From contig CADBUY010000001.1 in the NCBI GenBank assembly GCA_902797965.1, positions 186,001 through 250,000 on the forward strand: 64,000 nucleotides of DNA, in the 5' to 3' direction. A program made the translations under genes and the position numbers. Origin of the DNA: an uncultured bacterium. GTDB lineage: Bacteria > Cyanobacteriota > Vampirovibrionia > Gastranaerophilales > Gastranaerophilaceae. The notes under the pieces were generated by a model. The model saw nothing but the letters and a program-made list of their open reading frames with translations. It made no database searches and was not told the origin of the DNA. Position 1 is the first letter of the stretch, and each line of letters starts with the position of its first letter. This document shows, in pieces, positions 35,609 through 44,121 of this stretch.

Positions 35609-36760
35609 CTAGTTAACGCACATTTTTCCAAGTACAACTCGTTTTGCTGCTCCGGTACAAGACGGTACATTAGATGGAATGTTATAATAATTGCAATATC
35701 CCAAAAGAGCAAAAGCCATTGCTTCCTTGTAGTTATTAGAGATACCAAAATCTTCGTGGGTTTTGAGTTCAATTCTTTGAGGCAAATATTGGCGTAAAAA
35801 CTTCATCATTGTTTTATTATACGCACCGCCTCCACCGATTACGGCAGTATCAATGTGAACTGATGGATAAACAAATCTTTCGTATGCTTGTGCAATTGTT
35901 TTAGCTGTTAGTGCAGTTAAAGTTGATATAATATCTTTTGGCTCAGATGGGGCTGTTTTTAAAATATTTTCAATATATTTTGCAGAAAAATATTCTCTGC
36001 CAGTCGTTTTTGGCGGCTCAAGGTAATAGTATTCATCCTGAAGTAAACAATCTAACCAACTTTCACAAATGTTACCTTCGTGTGCTATTTCACCATCTTT
36101 GTCATACTTTTGATTAAACAATTTCTGAACACAATAATCAATCATAATATTTCCACAGCCGGTATCAAAACCAAAAGTTTCACAATCACCTGACACAACC
36201 GTCACATTAGAGATTCCGCCAATATTTTGTATTGCAAAATTTTTAATACTGCCGTCTTCATTATGATATTTACCCCTAAACCATTTTTCATCTGCAAAAC
36301 AAACGAGTGGTGCGCCCTGTCCTCCTACTGCTATATCTTTTTCCCTAAAATTTGATACTGTATGACAGCCCGTCAAAGTTGATATTACAGAGCTTTCACC
36401 TATTTGTAATGTGCTTTTTAGCGAAATATTATCAATTTTTTCATCAAAAGGATAGTGGTAAACAGTTTGACCATGGCTTGCGATTAAGTCAGGTTTTCCA
36501 AATTCGCCAATCAATATGTTGCAGGCATCAGCAAAGCATCTTCCGATTGCAAAGTTTAGTTGGCATAGTTCTTTTATACTCAATTCATCCCTGAATGCCT
36601 GAAAAATTTTGGCTCTTATGTGTTCCGGATACGGATGATTTATTCCTTGTATTAGATTAACTGACAAATCAGGGTTAACTTCACACAATGCTGCATCTAT
36701 AGAATCGCAAGATGTTCCAGACATTAAACCTATAACTTTTTTTGTTTCTTTCTCTTCCAT
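35609..36760 (-). CDS. anmK: anhydro-N-acetylmuramic acid kinase
   Basis: AnmK cleaves and phosphorylates 1,6-anhydro-MurNAc from peptidoglycan turnover to MurNAc-6-phosphate. The 383 residues open with GLMSGTSCDSIDAALCEV, the family signature, and continue with IASHGQTVYHYP, FDTGCGNIMIDYC and VIGGGGAYN. Its presence points to peptidoglycan recycling and hence a cell wall. There is no Shine-Dalgarno: TATAGT (36768-36773, extended by TGT) ends 7 nt before the ATG, suggesting a leaderless message. It lies just downstream of a small gene region and upstream of the M3-like peptidase gene. Confidence 0.95.
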   Translation of the reverse strand: MEEKETKKVIGLMSGTSCDSIDAALCEVNPDLSVNLIQGINHPYPEHIRAKIFQAFRDELSIKELCQLNFAIGRCFADACNILIGEFGKPDLIASHGQTVYHYPFDEKIDNISLKSTLQIGESSVISTLTGCHTVSNFREKDIAVGGQGAPLVCFADEKWFRGKYHNEDGSIKNFAIQNIGGISNVTVVSGDCETFGFDTGCGNIMIDYCVQKLFNQKYDKDGEIAHEGNICESWLDCLLQDEYYYLEPPKTTGREYFSAKYIENILKTAPSEPKDIISTLTALTAKTIAQAYERFVYPSVHIDTAVIGGGGAYNKTMMKFLRQYLPQRIELKTHEDFGISNNYKEAMAFALLGYCNYYNIPSNVPSCTGAAKRVVLGKMCVN

Positions 36761-36864
36761 AATTAATACTATAACACATCAAAATGCATATTTAATGGAT
36801 TAATTCAATTTTATAGATTTATTCGATTTTATGTAACAAATTGTAACGATTTCTTTTTTATCTC

Positions 36865-36891
36865 TAAAGTTTTTCTTAAAAATGTCGATAT
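36865..36891 (+). promoter_or_regulatory. sigma-28-type promoter upstream of the 36953 gene
   Basis: TAAAGTTT (36865-36872), an 11-nt spacer and GTCGATAT (36884-36891) match the FliA/SigD consensus in all eight -35 and six of eight -10 positions, about 60 bp before the ATG. Confidence 0.6.
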
Positions 36892-36952
36892 AAAAACTGT
36901 AAGCAAAAGATGAGAACCCCAAAAGGTAAAATACAGGAAAGGATTAAGGAAT

Positions 36953-37099
36953 ATGCGTATCGAAAACGAAATGTTGGCAAGATTTAACAAAGCAGAGGAA
37001 TTACAACAAGATTTAACATTGTCACAAGAATTGGACTTCTTCTTTGATAATGTAATGGACACAGTCGTTAGTTATTTTAAAGAAGAAGTCACCGTTTAA
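36953..37099 (+). CDS. 48-residue acidic protein with sigma-28-type promoter
   Basis: A short frame, MRIENEMLARFNKAEELQQD to YFKEEVTV, preceded by a clear Shine-Dalgarno (AAGGAAT and GGAAAGGA). It is strongly amphipathic and probably one or two helices. The sigma-28-type promoter at 36865-36891 and the terminator at 37160-37184 make a self-contained transcription unit. No homologue is known to me. By size and charge it could be an adaptor or anti-sigma-like peptide, but nothing in the sequence proves this. Confidence 0.65.
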   Translation: MRIENEMLARFNKAEELQQDLTLSQELDFFFDNVMDTVVSYFKEEVTV

Positions 37100-37159
37100 T
37101 AACTAATATGAAGTTCTAGAAGGCTCTTAAGCCTCGCGAGACTCAAAAATATACATTTT

Positions 37160-37184
37160 AAAGGACTTACAAAGTCCTTTTTTT
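37160..37184. terminator. bidirectional terminator
   Basis: AAAGGACTT and AAGTCCTTT form a 9-bp stem with a T-run on the plus side, between the 48-residue gene and the convergent deaminase gene, whose stop it overlaps. Confidence 0.8.
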
Positions 37185-37653
37185 ATTGCTTGTTTGCTGC
37201 AAATTCCTGAACTTGTTCAAGCTCTCTTTTAATATCGTCTACAGAAACGTGTAATATTTCTGCGTTGTCATCTTTTTTGAGGTAAACGTCTTTTATTCCT
37301 GCCTGAACAATGAATCTTTTGCAAAGGATACAAATAAAATTGTGACCATAAATATACATAGTTGCCCCCATGCATCTGTCTTGACCTGCTTGAATAATAG
37401 CATTTTGCTCAGCATGGATTGAACGGCAGGTTTCATAACAAGTGCCTGATGGAATATTATTTTTTATCCTGTAACACTCACCTCTCTCGTAACAAGACTC
37501 AACTCCGCTTGGCGTTCCATTATACCCTGTGGCTTTTATCTTTTTATCCTGCCCTACAACTATTGCTCCAACATGCGCACGAAGACAATTTGAACGCATT
37601 GAACATGTTTTTGCCATTTCTAAAAAATAATCATTCCAAGCTATTATTGACAT
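37183..37653 (-). CDS. deoxycytidylate (dCMP) deaminase family protein
   Basis: The 156-residue protein has the zinc-dependent deaminase motif HAEQNAI with its catalytic glutamate and the CILC cysteine pair, together with GYNGTPSG and an extra cysteine/histidine-rich insertion (CYERGECYRIKNNIPSGTCYE) typical of dCMP deaminases such as ComEB, which bind a second zinc there. It would supply dUMP for thymidylate synthesis. The usual PCxxC proline is an isoleucine-flanked C-I-L-C here. AAGGAG precedes the ATG. Confidence 0.88.
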   Translation of the reverse strand: MSIIAWNDYFLEMAKTCSMRSNCLRAHVGAIVVGQDKKIKATGYNGTPSGVESCYERGECYRIKNNIPSGTCYETCRSIHAEQNAIIQAGQDRCMGATMYIYGHNFICILCKRFIVQAGIKDVYLKKDDNAEILHVSVDDIKRELEQVQEFAANKQ

Positions 37654-37898
37654 GTATTTTACTCCTTAAAAAAATTATACTACAAATTTGTTTAACTTCA
37701 TTGTTATACATGCCTAGCAAATAGTTGTTGAGGCATAAACCCCAACATACATATTACAAATTTGTCATGCTGTGATTAAAAGTAGTGATATTTATTTACT
37801 TGTAATGTTAACAACTGTTACAAAATGTGTGGTTTTAGAAATTGTCATAAAAAAATAGTTTTTATATATACATAAGATTATTGATGGTATATAAGAGA

Positions 37899-38165
37899 AT
37901 GGCTGAACAAAAAATAAGAATTGAAAATCCTTTTGTATCTGTATTTGTCAATAATACAGAAGTTGATGAATTTAAGTCTGACAATTATTTTTCAGATGCC
38001 AAAATTTCTATCAATGAAATTTTAGCTAATGCTATTAGTATAAACAAGCATTATGAAAAATTAAGTGAAGCGTATTCTGATATAAAGAGAATGGAAAAGA
38101 CGTATATTGATTCTGATAGGTATGACAACGTGAATATATCAAAACTCAGCAAATATATTGTTTAA
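37899..38165 (+). CDS. hypothetical small protein
   Basis: An 88-residue frame (MAEQKIRIENPFVSVFVNN...) that is acidic and helical at its C-terminal half (ISINEILANAISINKHYEKL). No family is recognised. The frame continues upstream to ATG 37884 and TTG 37881; none of the starts has a convincing Shine-Dalgarno. It ends 2 bp before the convergent histidine kinase gene. Moderately likely to be real because the frame fills the gap exactly and codon use resembles its neighbours. Confidence 0.5.
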   Translation: MAEQKIRIENPFVSVFVNNTEVDEFKSDNYFSDAKISINEILANAISINKHYEKLSEAYSDIKRMEKTYIDSDRYDNVNISKLSKYIV

Positions 38166-38167
38166 TT

Positions 38168-40024
38168 TTATGCTTCGCTTTCAGCAGGCAGTTGGTTTTT
38201 AGGAATATATTCTTCAGGTTCTTCTTCTTTTGGATTAATAGGTAAACGAAAACCGAAAGTTGAACCCTCTCCCTCTTTTGAGTTAACAAATACTTGCCCC
38301 TGATGATGTTTTTCAATAGTCACTTTAACAAGATGCAAGCCCAAGCCAGTTCCTTTAACGGTATGAGTAGCGTTTTCAACACGATAGAATCGGTCGAATA
38401 CGCGTTTTTGGTCTTTTTCCGATAATCCCGGCCCCTGATCTTCTACGCTCACTTCAACGTATTCACCGTCACGAGAACGCTCTGCACGAACTTTAATACG
38501 TTTTCCGTCAGGTGAATATTTTATTGCATTGGATAAAATATTCATAAATGCACGAGAGATACTGTCAACGTTAAGCGGTATTTCAGGCAAATCCGGCTCT
38601 TTCATTATTGAGATAGTCAAATCGTGTTCTTTTGCAAGAACCTGAACTTGATTAACAGCATCTTCAATAATTTCAATAACATCCTGTTTTGTTTTTTCAA
38701 GATGTAAATTTTGAGCCTCATAACGTGAAAAATCTAGGATGTCGTTAACCATGCGGTTAAGACGGATAATCTCCTGATTCATAACACCGATAAATTCTCT
38801 TTGTGTATTAAAATCAAAGTCATTACCAAAGTTATAAAGCGTATCAATATAGCTTCTCAAAACAGTTACAGGGGTTCTTAACTCGTGAGATACATTTGAT
38901 ATGAAATTTGAACGCAATTGATCCATCTCGTGTTCTTTAGTTATATCAATAATAATGATAATGTATCCGACGTAAGAATTTGATTTTGTAAACATCGGCG
39001 ATATCAGGCATTTAAGTATTCGCTGATCAATTTCTATATTAAAGCTAATTGGACTTCCGTCATCATCAATCGGTGTATCTTTAAATTTAGCGATTTTATC
39101 AGAGAAACAAAACTCTCCTGTAGAGTCGCAGAAGTCTTGTATCTGAGTATTGAGTATATCGTCTTCTTCGACTTCCAAAAGTCTTTTTGCATAATTGTTA
39201 ACCATAATAACTTTGTCATGGTTGTCACAAACAACAACGCCATTAACAATACTCATCAATACGGATTCTAATTTATTACGTTCAAATGTGAGGCTTTCGA
39301 TTGTCTGTTCGTTGTATCTGCTGAGTCTTTCAGACATATCATTAAATGCTGTATAAAGTTCTTTAATTTCATTATCAGCATCTTTATCATCCAGCATATA
39401 ACCAAATTCACCGGATGAAATCTTTTTAACACCCTGATGCAGTTTGCGAAGTTCACGAGTAATTATGGAAGAGTTCATATAAATTATGCCAACAATAACA
39501 AGCCATGCAAGCACAAAAACCAAAATCAGAGAGCCTCTGGTAGCTTTAGAGACCTCGTCAACCGTAGTTCCGGTTAGTGCAAGCTCAACAGAACCAACAT
39601 TTGTCTTCTGGTTGCCGTTTTTTATTGTCATTTGAGAACTTACAAGCGGTATTCTTGCGTTATCGGCTCTTTCAGCGTAATCGTCTTTTGTTGAATATAT
39701 AATTTTCGAATTTGTATCTTTGAATGTAATAAAAGCAATATCATCATTGCTTTTCAGAACGGAAAGTGAATTTGTTCTCAGGGTATCATATTTTGCAGGT
39801 TCAGGCAAATCTTTTGTAATCTCAACACCTTCAATTGCAAGAGTTTTAGAAATAATCTGAGCAAAGTTGCGATAAGTTGTCAACATATTTTTGTTCAGAC
39901 TATATGTTGCAAAACAACCAGCCAGAGCAATAAAAACAGTGCTAACGAGCAAACCAACGACAATAAGTCTGGTTTGAGCAGCCATGCCTTTTTTCTTAGG
40001 TTGTTTAAACTCTTCTCCTGCCAT
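38168..40024 (-). CDS. membrane sensor histidine kinase (HAMP-PAS-HisKA-HATPase)
   Basis: The 618 residues contain TM1 (about 18-40), an extracytoplasmic sensor, TM2 (about 165-185), a HAMP domain, a PAS domain (about 260-360), the dimerisation domain with phospho-accepting His380 in SNVSHELRTPV, and a HATPase domain (N-box NAIKYSPDG, DQGPGLS, GTGLGLHLVK). The layout resembles WalK and cyanobacterial NblS/Hik33, which control cell-envelope or stress genes. No response regulator lies nearby. There is no Shine-Dalgarno: TATAAT (40031-40036, extended by TGA) ends 6 nt before the ATG, so the message should be leaderless. Confidence 0.93.
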   Translation of the reverse strand: MAGEEFKQPKKKGMAAQTRLIVVGLLVSTVFIALAGCFATYSLNKNMLTTYRNFAQIISKTLAIEGVEITKDLPEPAKYDTLRTNSLSVLKSNDDIAFITFKDTNSKIIYSTKDDYAERADNARIPLVSSQMTIKNGNQKTNVGSVELALTGTTVDEVSKATRGSLILVFVLAWLVIVGIIYMNSSIITRELRKLHQGVKKISSGEFGYMLDDKDADNEIKELYTAFNDMSERLSRYNEQTIESLTFERNKLESVLMSIVNGVVVCDNHDKVIMVNNYAKRLLEVEEDDILNTQIQDFCDSTGEFCFSDKIAKFKDTPIDDDGSPISFNIEIDQRILKCLISPMFTKSNSYVGYIIIIIDITKEHEMDQLRSNFISNVSHELRTPVTVLRSYIDTLYNFGNDFDFNTQREFIGVMNQEIIRLNRMVNDILDFSRYEAQNLHLEKTKQDVIEIIEDAVNQVQVLAKEHDLTISIMKEPDLPEIPLNVDSISRAFMNILSNAIKYSPDGKRIKVRAERSRDGEYVEVSVEDQGPGLSEKDQKRVFDRFYRVENATHTVKGTGLGLHLVKVTIEKHHQGQVFVNSKEGEGSTFGFRLPINPKEEEPEEYIPKNQLPAESEA

Positions 40025-40075
40025 AGCAGAATTATATCACGTCAATAATTAAATGTAAAAGAAAAAATAATCTTT

Positions 40076-40723
40076 TTACAGCAGACTTTGTATAGCTTTT
40101 TCATAGTTTGCACTCTTGTATATGTAGCTTCCTGCGACAAGAGAGTTAGCACCAAGAGATGTACATATTTTGGATGTTAAATTATTAATTCCGCCATCTA
40201 CTTGAATAATCAGAGCTTCAGGTGCTTTTTCTTTTATTTGCGGAATTTTTAAAGCGCAATCATGCATAAATTCCTGTCCGCCAAAACCGGGTTCCACAGT
40301 CATAACGAGGATTAAATCAACATCACTAAGAAAAGGGAAAATCTCTTTTGGCTCTGTATGCGGTTTGATTGAAATACCTGCTTTCTTCCCAAAATCTTTA
40401 ATCATGGAAATTACATTTCCGACATGTTCTGTATCTTTGCAGGCTTCATAGTGGAAAGTTATAATATCAGAGCCTGCTTCTGCAAAAGATTTTATATATT
40501 TTTCAGGGTTTTCTATCATTAAATGAGTATCCAAAATCAGGTCAGTCGCTTTTCTCAAAGATTTAACAACAGGAACTCCAATTGTAATGTTTGGTACAAA
40601 ATGTCCGTCCATTACATCAATATGAATCCATTGAGCTCCGGCATTTTTCACTGCAGTTATCTCTTCTGCCAGTTTAGAAAAATCTGCGGATAATATTGAT
40701 GGTGAAATAATCAGTTTTTCCAT
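40076..40723 (-). CDS. rpe: ribulose-phosphate 3-epimerase
   Basis: Rpe interconverts ribulose-5-phosphate and xylulose-5-phosphate in the pentose phosphate pathway. The TIM-barrel motifs are all present: ISPSILSADFSKL, HIDVMDGHFVPNITIG, DTHLMIENP, VMTVEPGFGGQ and VDGGINNLT. I chose the ATG at 40723, which gives the standard N-terminus (MEKLIISPSILSAD), over a longer frame to 40744. TAGAAT (40731-40736, extended by TGA) ends 7 nt before this ATG, consistent with a leaderless transcript. It is upstream of the histidine kinase gene on the same strand. Confidence 0.96.
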   Translation of the reverse strand: MEKLIISPSILSADFSKLAEEITAVKNAGAQWIHIDVMDGHFVPNITIGVPVVKSLRKATDLILDTHLMIENPEKYIKSFAEAGSDIITFHYEACKDTEHVGNVISMIKDFGKKAGISIKPHTEPKEIFPFLSDVDLILVMTVEPGFGGQEFMHDCALKIPQIKEKAPEALIIQVDGGINNLTSKICTSLGANSLVAGSYIYKSANYEKAIQSLL

Positions 40724-40803
40724 AATTCTTATTCTATCATACATGTTGATATTTGAGCATCTTTTTAGTAGAATATTTATGAATTTTATGAGGAAAATGT
40801 AAT

Positions 40804-41169
40804 ATGGCAGATGTTACAGAACTGAAAAACTATATAAAAAGATTAACCAGAATTGTAAATTCAGCAGATTTTGCGATTTTTGGAAAATCAATTGTCAAGA
40901 AGAAAAAAGTCGATGACCTTATTGTATGTATAATTGCATTGCTTCCTGAATCATTTAAAAAAGCAATAAAAAAAAGAGTTCCTGTTGATGTATATCCTGC
41001 TGTTGCAAGTTTTAACAGGCTTTCTAAAGTGATCAGAAAACCTTTTTTCTTGTCCAAGGATTATTATTTTTTCCCGACATCAGAGGTTGTTACTTTGTTA
41101 CAAAGTATTGGTAAAAATATTGAAAGAGATATAAACAAGCTTGAAGAAGAAGAAATTGGAAATTTATAA
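40804..41169 (+). CDS. hypothetical protein related to the N-terminus of its downstream neighbour
   Basis: A 121-residue basic protein. The segment IVNSADFAIFGKSIVKKKKV, then DDLIVCIIALLPESFKKAIK, aligns with LPLLGYYSVVKKDTVTDLLD and RLYAALPDEIKEARALLRR at the N-terminus of the next gene, so both share one small domain (roughly 50 residues). The C-terminal third is distinct (SKDYYFFPTSEVVTLLQSIG). GAGG lies upstream of the ATG. It is divergent from rpe and precedes the DivIVA-like gene by 72 bp. Function unknown. Confidence 0.65.
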   Translation: MADVTELKNYIKRLTRIVNSADFAIFGKSIVKKKKVDDLIVCIIALLPESFKKAIKKRVPVDVYPAVASFNRLSKVIRKPFFLSKDYYFFPTSEVVTLLQSIGKNIERDINKLEEEEIGNL

Positions 41170-41241
41170 TCCATGCGTTGACTTTTTTAAGTATACTGAT
41201 GTAAAATTTTATTAACTATCACTAAGAATACGGAGTAGAAA

Positions 41242-41841
41242 ATGAATTCACAACAAGATGTTATATATGATTTAATGGGTAAGATTGAAGAAGCTTTGGA
41301 TAAAGGTCTTCCGCTTTTAGGGTATTATTCAGTAGTTAAGAAAGATACCGTAACAGATCTTTTGGACAGATTATATGCCGCACTTCCTGATGAAATTAAA
41401 GAAGCACGTGCATTACTCAGACGCAAAGAAGAATTACAATATGATGCTCAGCAGAAAGCAGAAAAAATTATTGCAGATGCTCAGGGTGAAGCAAACAGAT
41501 TACTCAGCGAATCAGATATTTTAAGAGCAGTTCAGAAAGAAGCTGAAAAGATTAAAGAACAAGTTATTAACGATTGTGAAGAAATTAAACGCAAAGCCGT
41601 TGATGAGGCTGAAGCAATTCGTTCACAGGCTACAGATGAAGCAATCAGAACAAAAGACGGTGCTTCTGTGTATGCAGAACAACTTTTGGCAAATCTCGAA
41701 CAAAATCTGGCTCAAATGCAGGAAATTGTTAAAAACGGACAGGTTACTCTTGAAAAACGCAGAATGGAAGCCGATGATTTGGTGCGTAGTAATTATGCAA
41801 ATCAGCAGCCTGAATATGCTCAGGATTTTAGCATGAGATAA
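41242..41841 (+). CDS. DivIVA-like coiled-coil protein
   Basis: A 199-residue protein with a short N-terminal domain (about 1-65: VIYDLMGKIEEALDKGLPLL, KKDTVTDLLDRLYAALPDEI) followed by a long charged coiled coil (about 70-170, e.g. AQQKAEKIIADAQGEANRLL). This form resembles cyanobacterial DivIVA/V-type-ATPase-subunit-like proteins of unclear role, perhaps in division or polar organisation. The N-terminal domain is shared with the preceding gene. A perfect terminator follows at 41863-41900. Confidence 0.75.
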   Translation: MNSQQDVIYDLMGKIEEALDKGLPLLGYYSVVKKDTVTDLLDRLYAALPDEIKEARALLRRKEELQYDAQQKAEKIIADAQGEANRLLSESDILRAVQKEAEKIKEQVINDCEEIKRKAVDEAEAIRSQATDEAIRTKDGASVYAEQLLANLEQNLAQMQEIVKNGQVTLEKRRMEADDLVRSNYANQQPEYAQDFSMR

Positions 41842-41862
41842 GATAATAAGAATTTAAAAAAG

Positions 41863-41900
41863 AAAAGAGGCGGTTTACAAATTGTAAACCGCCTCTTTTT
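41863..41900 (+). terminator. rho-independent terminator after the DivIVA-like gene
   Basis: AAAAGAGGCGGTTTACAA and TTGTAAACCGCCTCTTTTT form a long perfect stem of about 18 bp; it is symmetrical enough to serve the convergent gene too. Confidence 0.9.
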
Positions 41901-41910
41901 AATCTTTTCT

Positions 41911-42108
41911 TCAACCTCGCTTTACAACTGTTGTAATTTGTTCACCATAGCTATTAACGCATCCGTTGGTTTCCTCAATAGTGTACGTTACTTCAGAGTC
42001 TTCCGCTTTTTGTTGTTTTGCAAATTTTTCCGCATCTTCTAAATTTTTGAATTCGCCTGCCATATCAGGCTCAAAGTACGATGGTTTATCAATATATACC
42101 TGAAACAT
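41911..42108 (-). CDS. hypothetical small protein
   Basis: A 65-residue protein (MFQVYIDKPSYFEPDMAGEF...) with a beta-alpha-beta look: FQVYIDK, EDAEKFAKQQKAED, then VTYTIEE. The open frame extends far upstream to 42213, but AAAAGGAGAAAAATA directly before the ATG at 42108 fixes the start. Family unknown. It follows the 42152 gene on the same strand. Confidence 0.7.
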   Translation of the reverse strand: MFQVYIDKPSYFEPDMAGEFKNLEDAEKFAKQQKAEDSEVTYTIEETNGCVNSYGEQITTVVKRG

Positions 42109-42151
42109 TATTTTTCTCCTTTTACAATTCCTTGTAGTTTTACTATATTTT

Positions 42152-42403
42152 CTATGAATCCGGAAGCATGGAGGATATTTCTGCGACAATTCTTGAAATA
42201 TCCGGTCCGCCAAAAACAGCCTCTAATATTAGCGCCGAGTTAATGATAGTGGTTTCACGATATTCCATTGTGTCAACATCAATAACATTAAATTCAACAT
42301 AATCATCGCCAACGTATGTAATTTTACCATATTCGGCTCCAGTAGCCCATCTTAAGAATACATATTTTTGTTCAAATATTTTGAGTCTGTTTAAAAGTTT
42401 CAT
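42152..42403 (-). CDS. conserved-looking hypothetical protein
   Basis: An 83-residue protein (MKLLNRLKIFEQKYVFLRWA...). The stretch TGAEYGKITYVGDDYVEFNV, followed by IDVDTMEYRET, suggests a small beta-barrel of Sm/Hfq-like or KOW-like type, but I cannot name a family. AAAAGGTGTTATAA is the ribosome-binding site. The well-structured sequence and lack of low complexity suggest a conserved gene. It forms a pair with the 41911 gene. Confidence 0.7.
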   Translation of the reverse strand: MKLLNRLKIFEQKYVFLRWATGAEYGKITYVGDDYVEFNVIDVDTMEYRETTIINSALILEAVFGGPDISRIVAEISSMLPDS

Positions 42404-42575
42404 TTATAACACCTTTTCCTACTATATTTTTAGTCTAAAATTTTATAAAGTCAAATTCTGTGATAAATGTCGTTCGGATATACTCTCTAACGGATTTTAA
42501 TAATTATATAAACCCTTGCAGAGCCATTTTAACACATAATTGATAATATAACAACTTTTGATTTAAAATAGATTT

Positions 42576-43469
42576 ATGAAAAAAGTTGTTTTAATAGGGT
42601 TAGGTGCGGTCGGTCTTACATACGCAGTAAAACTAAAAAATAAGTGTGATTTTTATGTTCTTGTTGACAGAGAGCGCATGAAGAGATATCTTTCCAACCC
42701 GCCTATTTTTAACGGTGTTGAGCAAAAATTTAATTACATATTGCCAAATGAGAGAGTGTATGCAGATTTTATTATTATTGCTACAAAATCTATAAATCTG
42801 GAAATAGCAATTTCTAATATAAATAATTGTATAACTGATAAAACAGTAATATTATCGTTAATTAATGGAATTTCTTCCGAGGAAAAAATTGCAAAAGTTT
42901 ATCCTGATGTAAAAATTGTTAAATCATATTTTATAGGTCATAGTGCTGTAAGGCATGGTAATTCTGTTGAACAAGACGGCGTGGGCGAAATTGTAATAGA
43001 ACACAATTCTGATTTGGAAGAATTTTTATTAAACTCGGATATAAAGTTTTCTGTGCCAGAGAATATTGAATATTCAATGTGGCTGAAATATACTCTAAAT
43101 TTGTTTTCTAATCCTACATCTGCCATTATGAATATGAATTTTGGGGAACTGAAAAGAAACAAAAATTTTATTTCTTTTGCAAAAAAAATTATAGAAGAAG
43201 TCAAACAGGTTGCTAAATATAAGGGTATTAAAGGATTAGAAAATCTTGAAGCAGATGCATTGGCTTCTCTTGAACGAATGTCAGATGATGGTAAAACATC
43301 TATGCTTCAGGATGTTTTGGCAAAAAGACCGACAGAAATAGACATCTTCTGCGGTGAAATTGTAAAGCTGGGCAGGGAGTTCGGAGTTCAAACACCTTGC
43401 AATCAGGTTTTATATGATTTAGTAAGGATAAAGGAAGAAGATAATGAACATAGCATTCATACCCGTTAG
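42576..43469 (+). CDS. ketopantoate reductase family (PanE/ApbA) protein
   Basis: The 297-residue protein begins with a Rossmann NAD(P)-binding motif (VVLIGLGAVGLTYAVKL), has the ATKSINLEIAI and LINGISSEEKI segments and a helical C-terminal domain with SMLQDVLAKRPTEIDIFCGE, all characteristic of ketopantoate reductases. The biosynthetic role in coenzyme A is likely but many paralogues act on other 2-keto acids, so I give no symbol. Its last 26 bp overlap the start of the CMP-sugar synthetase gene. No Shine-Dalgarno is seen; TAAAAT (42564-42569) ends 6 nt before the ATG. Confidence 0.85.
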   Translation: MKKVVLIGLGAVGLTYAVKLKNKCDFYVLVDRERMKRYLSNPPIFNGVEQKFNYILPNERVYADFIIIATKSINLEIAISNINNCITDKTVILSLINGISSEEKIAKVYPDVKIVKSYFIGHSAVRHGNSVEQDGVGEIVIEHNSDLEEFLLNSDIKFSVPENIEYSMWLKYTLNLFSNPTSAIMNMNFGELKRNKNFISFAKKIIEEVKQVAKYKGIKGLENLEADALASLERMSDDGKTSMLQDVLAKRPTEIDIFCGEIVKLGREFGVQTPCNQVLYDLVRIKEEDNEHSIHTR

Positions 43470-44121
43470 AGGAGGAAGCAAATCAATTCCCCTCAAAAAT
43501 ATTAAGCTACTAAATGGAAAACCGCTTGTGTATTGGACTGCGTACGCTGCACAAATGACTGAATGTATTGATAAACTCATTATTGCTACGGATAGTGAAG
43601 AGATAAAATCTACAGTAATGACTTTTGGTTTTTCTAAACTGGAAGTATTTGATAGAGATGCCAAAAATGCTGCGGACACTTCTTCTACTGAAAGTGTAAT
43701 GCTAGAATACATTAATAAATCTGAGTTGAAAGACAAAGATTTATTTTTCCTTATTCAGGCAACTTCGCCAATGTTAAAGCCTGAACATATTGACGGAATG
43801 TATAATGAATTTGTAAAAAATGATTCAGACTCAATGTTTACAGGCGTTTTAGAAAAACAATTTCACTGGATGGTAAATAATAAAAATGTTTTAAAACCCG
43901 TTAATTATGATTATAAAAACCGCCCGCGCAGACAAGACTTTGAGGGTTTAATTGCTGAAAACGGAGCATGCTACATTAATTCTGTCGGCAATATAAAGCA
44001 TGATAAATGCAGATTGTCAGGAAAAATTACAGCATACGAACTTCCATCATATACAGCATACGAAATTGACGAACCCACTGACTGGATTATTGTTGAAGAG
44101 CTGATGAAAAAAATAGATTAA
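43444..44121 (+). CDS. acylneuraminate/CMP-sugar cytidylyltransferase family protein
   Basis: The 225-residue protein has the nucleotidyltransferase start IAFIPVRGGSKSIPLKNIKLLNGKPL, here split for length at about residues 4-20 and 21-29, then IIATDSEEI and a QATSPMLKPEHI motif, as in NeuA and related CMP-sialic acid, CMP-pseudaminate or CMP-legionaminate synthetases. It would activate a nonulosonate sugar with CTP for surface glycans. No other nonulosonate genes are nearby. It starts inside the PanE-like gene with a 26-bp overlap (GGAAGAAGATA before the ATG), implying translational coupling. It ends overlapping the convergent 44118 gene by 4 bp. Confidence 0.85.
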   Translation: MNIAFIPVRGGSKSIPLKNIKLLNGKPLVYWTAYAAQMTECIDKLIIATDSEEIKSTVMTFGFSKLEVFDRDAKNAADTSSTESVMLEYINKSELKDKDLFFLIQATSPMLKPEHIDGMYNEFVKNDSDSMFTGVLEKQFHWMVNNKNVLKPVNYDYKNRPRRQDFEGLIAENGACYINSVGNIKHDKCRLSGKITAYELPSYTAYEIDEPTDWIIVEELMKKID

